Under the pieces are notes generated by a model, which made no database searches, was not told where the DNA came from, and saw only the letters and a program-made list of their open reading frames with translations. The translations under genes and the position numbers were made by a program. Source: Candidatus Niyogibacteria bacterium CG10_big_fil_rev_8_21_14_0_10_42_19 (GTDB lineage Bacteria > Patescibacteriota > Minisyncoccia > 1-14-0-10-42-19). Taken from it: 9,449 bases of DNA. Of this stretch, positions 5,349 to 9,449 are shown one piece after another (the first letter of the stretch is position 1; every line of letters begins with the position of its first letter). The stretch is from positions 1 through 9,449 of the forward strand of contig PFCN01000008.1 of NCBI GenBank assembly GCA_002774705.1. The letters are read 5' to 3'.

Positions 5349-6432
5349 ATGGAAACGCTAGAAAAAAGACTGGACGAACTGTCATCTAAAATCCGCGACA
5401 CCGCGGACCGTCTTTGACCTTTTTAACAAAAAAAAGGAACTTTTGGGTTTCGAAAAGGAAACCGCGGATCCTAATTTTTGGAACGATAAAGAACGAGCAA
5501 AAATAGCGACATTACGGATAAACGACCTAAAAGAGCGGATATCTTTCTGGGATGGCCTAACAAACGACATACAGGCGATAGCAGAACTGGCTGAGGAGGC
5601 AAAAGATGAGGCTTCACAAAAAGAACTCGAGGAGAGATTTGAAGAACTTTCAAAAAAATTCAACGATGCGACGAAGCTGACTTTCCTCTCCGGAAAGTAC
5701 GACCAGGGAGATGCCGTACTATCCATATACTCGGGAGCCGGAGGAGATGATGCCGAAGATTGGAGCTCCATTCTTCTCGAAATGTACCGTCGCTATTCCG
5801 AAAAAAGAAAATGGAGCGTAAAAATACTTCATCATCACAAATCAGAGAGCGGTACGAAAAATGTTACCATTGAGATTAAGGGCAAATACGCATACGGCTA
5901 TCTTAAAGGCGAGGCCGGCGTCCACCGATTAGTGCGGATATCGCCTTTTTCGGCAAAAAAATTGCGACACACTTCTTTTTCAATGGTTGAAATAATGCCG
6001 AAAGTAGTGCATAAAGAAGAGGTCACGATAAACCCTGAGGACATAGAAATAAATTTTGCAAAATCATCGGGTCCCGGAGGGCAAAATGTAAATAAGCGCG
6101 AAACCGCGGTAAGAATCAAGCACCTGCCTACGGGCATACAAATCCATGTCGATTCGGAGCGCTCACAGAATTCCAATCGCGAAAAAGCAATAGAGCTTCT
6201 GCGATCTAAATTATATCAAATAACGACCGTGGCCAAAGAAAAAGCGGTAAAAGAATTGAACAAAACAATAAATACCGAAATAGAATGGGGCTACCAGATA
6301 CGTTCATACGTATTGCACCCTTATAAAATGGTTAAAGACCACCGAACGGAATTGCAAACAAGCGACATAGAGGGCGTGCTTGCGGGGAATATTGAAAAAT
6401 TTATAGAAAAAGAAATAAGTTTAAACAAATAA
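5349..6432 (+). CDS. prfB: Peptide chain release factor 2, with programmed +1 frameshift
   Basis: RF2 recognises UAA and UGA in the ribosomal A site and triggers peptidyl-tRNA hydrolysis. Translation starts at ATG 5349, reads 22 codons (METLEKRLDE...ADRL) to CTT TGA (5412-5417), and must shift +1 to continue as DLFNKKKELLGFEKE, giving 360 residues; E. coli RF2 has 365. Motifs are SPF, the UGA/UAA discriminator, at about 198-200 within RISPFSAKK, and catalytic GGQ at about 243-245 within SSGPGGQNVN. The N-terminal helical domain and PTGI block are typical. The shifted frame has a TTG at 5443, but starting there would lose the conserved N-terminal helix. The stop TAA overlaps the ftsE ATG (TAATG), indicating translational coupling. 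The intact frameshift site and SPF motif show that UGA is a stop codon here. Confidence 0.97.
5403..5418 (+). promoter_or_regulatory. RF2 autoregulatory frameshift site (CTT TGA C)
   Basis: Codons GCG GAC CGT CTT are followed by TGA C. The classic bacterial prfB site is an SD-like AGGGGG, three bases, then CUU UGA C. The slippery CUU, the UGA and the following C are all kept, but the SD-like position reads GCGGAC, a weak match at best. When RF2 is scarce the ribosome pauses at UGA, slips +1, and makes full-length RF2. Confidence 0.92.
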
Positions 6433-7112
6433 TGATCTATTTTGACCACGTTTCAAAAGTATACTCCCCCACATCAACGGCTTTGGACGACGTTAGTTTT
6501 ACGATCGAACCAAAAGAGTTCATATCCATTGTGGGAAAGTCGGGGGCGGGCAAAACTACGCTTCTCAAGCTTTTGCTTGCCGAAGAAAAACCAAGCTCGG
6601 GTCGTGTTTTTTTTGAATCTCAAAATGTACACAGCCTACCGAGAACCGCGATCCACAAAATCAGGAGGCGCATAGGAACGATATTCCAGGATTTCCGTCT
6701 GCTCGCCTCAAAAACATGCTACGAAAATATAGCTTTTGCTATGGAGGCTTCGGGCTCGACTGACGAAGAAATAGAGGCGGATGTCCCGCAGGTGATGGAC
6801 CTTGTAGGTCTCATGAACAAAGCGTGGCATTTCCCTCACGAGCTTTCCGGAGGAGAAAAACAACGGGCAGCCATCGCGCGCGCTATAGTAAACCGCCCGG
6901 ATGTGATAATCGCGGATGAGCCAACCGGTAATTTGGATCCGATAAATACCTGGGAGATTATCGAACTTCTTAAAAAAATCAATTCGATGGGAACAACGGT
7001 AATTCTTGCCACGCACGCCAAAGACATTATAAATTCACTTGATAAAAGAGTAATTACGATAGAAGATGGGAAGATAATCAGGGACGCCAAACGCGGACGA
7101 TATGTACTATAA
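6432..7112 (+). CDS. ftsE: Cell division ATP-binding protein FtsE
   Basis: This encodes 226 residues, the usual FtsE length. It is the cytoplasmic ABC ATPase of the FtsEX complex, which couples ATP hydrolysis to activation of peptidoglycan hydrolases at the division site. Motifs in order: Walker A GKSGAGKTT (35-43), Q-loop Gln86 in IFQDFRLL, signature LSGGEKQR (138-145), Walker B VIIADE (158-163), D-loop GNLD, and switch His195. All are intact. The aromatic-Asp N-terminus (IYFDHVSKVY) and the FQDFRLL segment are FtsE-like. The ATG shares its A with the prfB stop; no SD is seen, so translation probably depends on coupling. ftsX starts 16 bp after its stop. Confidence 0.97.
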   Translation: MIYFDHVSKVYSPTSTALDDVSFTIEPKEFISIVGKSGAGKTTLLKLLLAEEKPSSGRVFFESQNVHSLPRTAIHKIRRRIGTIFQDFRLLASKTCYENIAFAMEASGSTDEEIEADVPQVMDLVGLMNKAWHFPHELSGGEKQRAAIARAIVNRPDVIIADEPTGNLDPINTWEIIELLKKINSMGTTVILATHAKDIINSLDKRVITIEDGKIIRDAKRGRYVL

Positions 7113-7128
7113 TTAATATTGATATTAT

Positions 7129-8037
7129 ATGTCTGCATATTATTCAAGAATAATAAAAGCGGGGTTCATAAATTTTACCAGAAACGGATGGGTTACTTTG
7201 GCGACCGTAATGATAATGGTTATCACCCTTTTTGTTATCGGCTCAATAATGCTCTCGAATGTCCTTTTAGTTTCGGTGTTGACCCGGATCGAAAAAAAGG
7301 TAGATGTGAGTATTTATTTAAAAACTACAGCCAAAGAAGAGGACATCCTAATACTTAAATCAAAGCTTGAAAACCTCCCCGAAGTTGATGAAATAAGATA
7401 CATGACAAGAAAAGAAGCTCTCTCCTCTTTTATGGAGCGCCACAAAAATAATGCTCTTATCACCCAGTCTCTCGACGAACTGGGAGATAACCCTTTGGGG
7501 GCAAGCCTCAATGTGCACGCCAAAAATTCCGAACAATATGAAAGCGTCGCAATGTTCTTAAGTTCTCCCGCTTTTTCCTCAATAATCGATAAAATAAATT
7601 ATTTTCAAAATAAAATAGTCATTGAAAGACTTTCAAATATCCTAACGACTTCGCGCCGAGCGGGATTCGGCATAAGCCTTGTGCTTGCGGTAATCGCGGT
7701 TCTGGTAGCGTTTAATACCATAAGGCTCGCGATATATACCTCAAAAGATGAGATATCGGTCATGCGCCTGGTTGGAGCAAAAAATAGTTTTATACGCGGA
7801 CCGTTCATCGTTGAAGGAATACTATACGGCATAATATCGGCATTCGTCACTATGGTCGCTTTTTATCCGCTAACTTTATGGCTTGGCCCTAAAGCGGAAT
7901 TCTTCTTCGGCGGACTGAACCTTTTTGAATATTATATCTCCAACTTTTTCCAATTTTTTATCATACTTCTGTTTATCGGTACTATTCTCGGAAGCTTCTC
8001 AAGCTTTATTGCCATACGAAGATATCTCAAGGTTTAA
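7129..8037 (+). CDS. ftsX: Cell division protein FtsX
   Basis: This encodes 302 residues. It is the membrane partner of FtsE and carries its signal to extracytoplasmic hydrolases. Topology fits FtsX: a cytoplasmic N-terminus with one TM (about 22-50), an extracytoplasmic domain (about 51-176) containing DNPLGASLNV (120-129), then three TMs at about 179-203, 224-250 and 271-295. The conserved cytoplasmic loop after TM2, SKDEISVMRLVGAKNSFIRGPFIVEG (205-230), is the FtsE-contacting region of the family. No SD precedes the ATG; upstream is AT-rich and includes TATAAT at 7108-7113, so a second short-leader promoter is possible, though co-transcription with ftsE is more likely. No cognate hydrolase gene follows on this strand. 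Confidence 0.96.
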   Translation: MSAYYSRIIKAGFINFTRNGWVTLATVMIMVITLFVIGSIMLSNVLLVSVLTRIEKKVDVSIYLKTTAKEEDILILKSKLENLPEVDEIRYMTRKEALSSFMERHKNNALITQSLDELGDNPLGASLNVHAKNSEQYESVAMFLSSPAFSSIIDKINYFQNKIVIERLSNILTTSRRAGFGISLVLAVIAVLVAFNTIRLAIYTSKDEISVMRLVGAKNSFIRGPFIVEGILYGIISAFVTMVAFYPLTLWLGPKAEFFFGGLNLFEYYISNFFQFFIILLFIGTILGSFSSFIAIRRYLKV

Positions 8038-8060
8038 GATTATATTTTAATAATCTTTCT

Positions 8061-8094
8061 GCCGGGGCAAAGACCATAAATATCCGGCCTTTTT
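8061..8094 (+). terminator. Possible terminator after ftsX
   Basis: GCCGG (8061-8065) pairs with CCGGC (8084-8088) across an 18-nt loop and is followed by CTTTTT. A second small AT hairpin, AGATTAT/ATAATCT (8037-8056), sits right at the stop codon. Neither is strong alone. Confidence 0.45.
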
Positions 8095-8097
8095 CTA

Positions 8098-8128
8098 CAA
8101 AAAAACCGCCGTAATTCATTACGGCGGT
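8098..8128 (-). terminator. Strong terminator for the minus-strand gene pair
   Basis: ACCGCCGTAA / TTACGGCGGT (8105-8128, 4-nt loop) is a perfect 10-bp stem, extendable to 11. On the minus strand it runs into seven T; on the plus strand it is followed only by AATACTTTTT. It separates ftsX from the convergent gene 8258-8806. Confidence 0.85.
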
Positions 8129-8146
8129 AATACTTTTTAGAAATTT

Positions 8147-8258
8147 TTAACCGAATACCTCTAAGAACACAGCTGCAAAAAACATTACAAAAATAACGAC
8201 CAGATAAACTCTGCGGATCCCGATGCTCTTAAAAACTTTTTAATGATAGCCGAAACAT
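8147..8258 (-). CDS. Possible 36-aa single-TM protein needing a +1 shift
   Basis: An ATG at 8258-8256 overlaps the stop of the upstream gene as TAATG, the same arrangement as prfB/ftsE. It reads MFRLSLKSF and meets TAA after UUU (AGT TTT TAA G). A +1 step there, UUU re-pairing on UUU, continues KSIGIRRVYLVVIFVMFF...VFG to TAA at 8147-8149: basic residues, then a clean hydrophobic helix and an acidic end, just before the terminator. The zero-frame peptide alone is 9 residues. Possible readings are a shifty-stop small protein, a gene broken by one base, a sequencing indel in a T/A run, or chance. No family is recognised. Confidence 0.3.
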
Positions 8259-8806
8259 TATTCATCGGAAAGTAACCCGCACGCCATAAGCAATCGTTTT
8301 AATTCCGGAGTGTCTTCAATATCGAGCAGTGACTCGACTTTAATATCTTCCGGCAAATATTGCTCAACCTTATGTTTTGCGCCAATAATTAAAACTCCTG
8401 TTTCAAAATCCTTTAAAGTAGCGTTGATGCGCCTCGCAATATACTCGTCTCTTTCTTTACTGCGCTTTACAATATCACAATAATTTCCTTCGAAATGCGC
8501 TTTGTTTTCGGTCTCTACCAGCTCGGCGCCGCGATTGATCATCCATAATACAATCCGTGAATGTCTACTCCCCTCATCGGAGCGCTTAATTAGCGCGGGC
8601 AAAAATATATCTTGTGGCAGATAATTTGATTCGCAATAAATCTTAAGACTCCCCCAAGTCAATCTCATGTCCATAAGTTTTTTCTCGGCTATATCCCAAT
8701 ATGCCTCTATTATTTGCCACCCCTTTTCGGTAAATATATTTTTCAGAGGCGTTCTTTTCATATCTATTTTATTATGATAGGCCTTTATCAAAATGAGCTT
8801 CCTCAT
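8258..8806 (-). CDS. Conserved-looking hypothetical protein, 182 aa
   Basis: The start at 8806 is fixed by AAAGGAG five bases upstream. No signal peptide or TM segment is seen; the protein is soluble and charged. Its C-terminal half has KERDEYIARRINATLKD (117-133) followed by ETGVLIIGAKHKVEQYLPEDIKV (135-157). The ERD...RI...G-x-x-H order recalls the C-terminal motif of TraB/PrgY-like proteins, and GILFIG-LH-type endings occur in uncharacterised proteins I remember from several phyla. Both are unverified recollections, so no function is assigned. The middle segment NRGAELVETENKAHFEG (91-107) may correspond to the 'G-x-x-L-x-x-x-E' part of the same pattern. It has its own promoter and a strong terminator downstream, and may be followed by a tiny coupled ORF. 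It is convergent with ftsX. Confidence 0.85.
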   Translation of the reverse strand: MRKLILIKAYHNKIDMKRTPLKNIFTEKGWQIIEAYWDIAEKKLMDMRLTWGSLKIYCESNYLPQDIFLPALIKRSDEGSRHSRIVLWMINRGAELVETENKAHFEGNYCDIVKRSKERDEYIARRINATLKDFETGVLIIGAKHKVEQYLPEDIKVESLLDIEDTPELKRLLMACGLLSDE

Positions 8807-8811
8807 CTTTA

Positions 8812-8818
8812 CTCCTTT
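8812..8818 (-). promoter_or_regulatory. Strong Shine-Dalgarno AAAGGAG
   Basis: AAAGGAG on the minus strand, 5 nt before the ATG at 8806, decides this start over the internal Met at residue 16. Confidence 0.85.
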
Positions 8819-8845
8819 TATGAGTTATTTTTCAATTCCAAAACA

Positions 8846-8874
8846 AATATACAGGGAAATTAAAAAAAATACAA
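8846..8874 (-). promoter_or_regulatory. Promoter of the 8258-8806 gene
   Basis: The minus-strand -35-like TTGTAT (8869-8874), a 17-bp spacer, and -10 TATATT (8846-8851). The predicted start near 8839 gives a ~33-nt leader carrying the SD. Confidence 0.55.
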
Positions 8875-9009
8875 GATTCCCGCCTCGTCGATAAATTCTT
8901 TTATAAAAAATTATTTAAGCAAATTAAAAAACCTCCTATTGGAGTATCTTTGAAAAACTTTATTACGAAATATTAACTTTTATCACGTGGTGCGCGGGAG
9001 GAGATTTGC

Positions 9010-9037
9010 CCGCCGGAGGCGGGTCCGCCTCCGGCGG
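9010..9037. repeat. Very stable GC-rich palindromic hairpin
   Basis: CCGCCGGAGGCG (9010-9021) and CGCCTCCGGCGG (9026-9037) are perfect 12-bp complements around loop GGTC. No T-run is adjacent on either strand, so it is not a standard terminator. Its base composition stands out from the AT-rich sequence before it. Confidence 0.8.
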
Positions 9038-9087
9038 AAACTCACTTTGCTCCCATCCCACTAACTATATATAACGAAAATGCCCAG

Positions 9088-9204
9088 GGTGGGATTTTTG
9101 CTCGCTCCGACTTCCCGGTGCGACCAGGATAAACTCCGCCGGAACGCTACACACAATCAAAACCTCGCCAGCTCGGTTTTGACTCGCGCCCTTCAAATCC
9201 CACC
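9088..9204 (-). ncRNA. Candidate structured RNA or palindromic repeat (~117 nt)
   Basis: GGTGGGATTT (9088-9097) and AAATCCCACC (9195-9204) are perfect 10-bp complements closing a 117-nt segment. On the minus strand the inside contains AAAACC/GGTTTT (a hairpin with loop GAGCTGGCGA) and CCTGGTCGCACCGGG, related to the CCCGGTGTAACCGGG repeats. A strong minus-strand promoter lies ~45 bp upstream. No known RNA family was recognised. A decayed insertion or intergenic repeat is the main alternative. Confidence 0.35.
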
Positions 9205-9213
9205 ATAAATAAT

Positions 9214-9237
9214 AAAAACTGGTCGAGACCCGTTTTT
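9214..9237. terminator. Hairpin between AAAAAC and GTTTTT
   Basis: AAAAAC (9214-9219) pairs with GTTTTT (9232-9237), with GGT/ACC or GGTC/GACC inside. It is symmetrical and terminator-like on both strands, but the stem is interrupted by a T/C mismatch. On the minus strand it lies at the very start of the predicted transcript. Confidence 0.4.
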
Positions 9238-9246
9238 GGTGCGTTT

Positions 9247-9274
9247 ATTATACCAAGTTAGAACCTATTTTCAA
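9247..9274 (-). promoter_or_regulatory. Strong minus-strand promoter with no gene behind it
   Basis: The minus-strand -35 is TTGAAA (9269-9274, 5 of 6), the spacer 16 bp, and the -10 consensus TATAAT (9247-9252) with TGG before it (extended -10). This is as good as the promoter at 4502. The predicted start near 9240 leads into noncoding DNA. Confidence 0.65.
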
Positions 9275-9296
9275 ACAAAGTGAGGTAATGATGTGG

Positions 9297-9313
9297 CACG
9301 CGCGGAGCGCGTG
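9297..9313. repeat. GC hairpin CACGCGC-GGA-GCGCGTG
   Basis: A perfect 7-bp stem with a 3-nt loop. It resembles the GC stem at 4931-4948 in composition, and each lies near a copy of the dispersed repeat (4961-4987 and 9384-9409). Confidence 0.6.
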
Positions 9314-9383
9314 GTGGCTCTGAATTGAATCGTACGCTCCACGAAAGCCCCGCCACCGCCTCGCTTCACTCGGCAACACCAAA

Positions 9384-9409
9384 AGAAAAATGTCTTTTCC
9401 ATTTTAGAA
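9384..9409 (-). repeat. Dispersed repeat, copy B
   Basis: The reverse complement of this 26-nt stretch matches 4961-4987 at 24 positions with one gap. The rest of 9314-9449 shows no gene, only sequence with purine/pyrimidine skew. Confidence 0.5.
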
Positions 9410-9449
9410 AAAGTCCACCCCCGCGAAAATAAGAAAAGTAAGGAACATT

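Larger units (their letters stand above)
8875..9246. other. Noncoding stretch downstream of a minus-strand promoter
   Basis: No credible protein gene is present on either strand. On the minus strand it would be transcribed from the promoter at 9247-9274 and contains the hairpin at 9214-9237, the self-complementary region 9088-9204 and the GC hairpin at 9010-9037. The AT-rich part 8881-9000 shows only a small CTCC-AATA-GGAG stem followed by T6 on the minus strand (about 8926-8944), a possible weak terminator for such a transcript. Confidence 0.5.

Noticed and set aside
5443..6432. RF2 starting at TTG 5443 without frameshift
   Set aside because: The upstream frame from ATG 5349 supplies the conserved N-terminal helix and the exact CTT TGA C site, so the downstream TTG is not the true start.
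9010..9037. GC palindrome as a terminator
   Set aside because: There is no T-run on either strand, and the nearest genes are distant.

Overview
The window looks like chromosomal DNA from a Patescibacteria/CPR-type bacterium, most like a Parcubacteria-class genome. This is inferred from gene content and style. There is a pseudopilin tail with a charged Ser-Arg-Asp-Ala-Lys-Arg stretch, a multi-TM PAS histidine kinase with an 'HKLRTP' H-box, and prfB-ftsE-ftsX in a row. Genes are compact, several starts lack a Shine-Dalgarno (SD) sequence, and intergenic DNA is full of hairpins. UGA acts as a stop: RF2 with an SPF anticodon-mimic motif is encoded and its own gene carries an in-frame UGA frameshift site. 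This argues against the UGA=Gly code of Gracilibacteria/Absconditabacteria.

Layout. 1-868 (+): 3' end of a type IV pilin/pseudopilin gene, then a small two-TM membrane protein. 869-1480: hairpin-rich DNA with tRNA-Arg(GCG), its terminator, a 25-bp second copy of the tRNA 3' end, another hairpin, and a good sigma70-type promoter. 1495-2259 (+): a protein of unknown function with a strong SD and a 3' end carrying an out-of-frame 24-bp repeat. 2370-4367 (-): a 665-aa membrane histidine kinase without a nearby response regulator. 4368-5340: noncoding DNA with a near-consensus promoter running into a tRNA 5'-end fragment, two copies of a ~40-bp hairpin repeat, tRNA-Thr(CGT), and about 470 bp of hairpin-bearing sequence. 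5349-8037 (+): prfB (programmed +1 frameshift, apparently leaderless), ftsE and ftsX, tightly packed. 8147-8806 (-): a 182-aa hypothetical protein with strong promoter and SD, followed by a possible 36-aa membrane peptide reachable only by a +1 shift. 8807-9449: noncoding, with a strong minus-strand promoter feeding a ~117-nt self-complementary region and several GC-rich hairpins.

Function. prfB-ftsE-ftsX joins translation termination to the FtsEX division/peptidoglycan-hydrolase control complex, with stop/start overlap between prfB and ftsE. The kinase and pilin are surface or sensing functions. No clear new multi-gene system is visible. The least ordinary material is non-protein: tRNA-end fragments beside hairpin repeats, a dispersed repeat seen in inverted orientation at 4961 and 9384, leaderless versus SD-led genes, and a possible unannotated RNA at 9088-9204.
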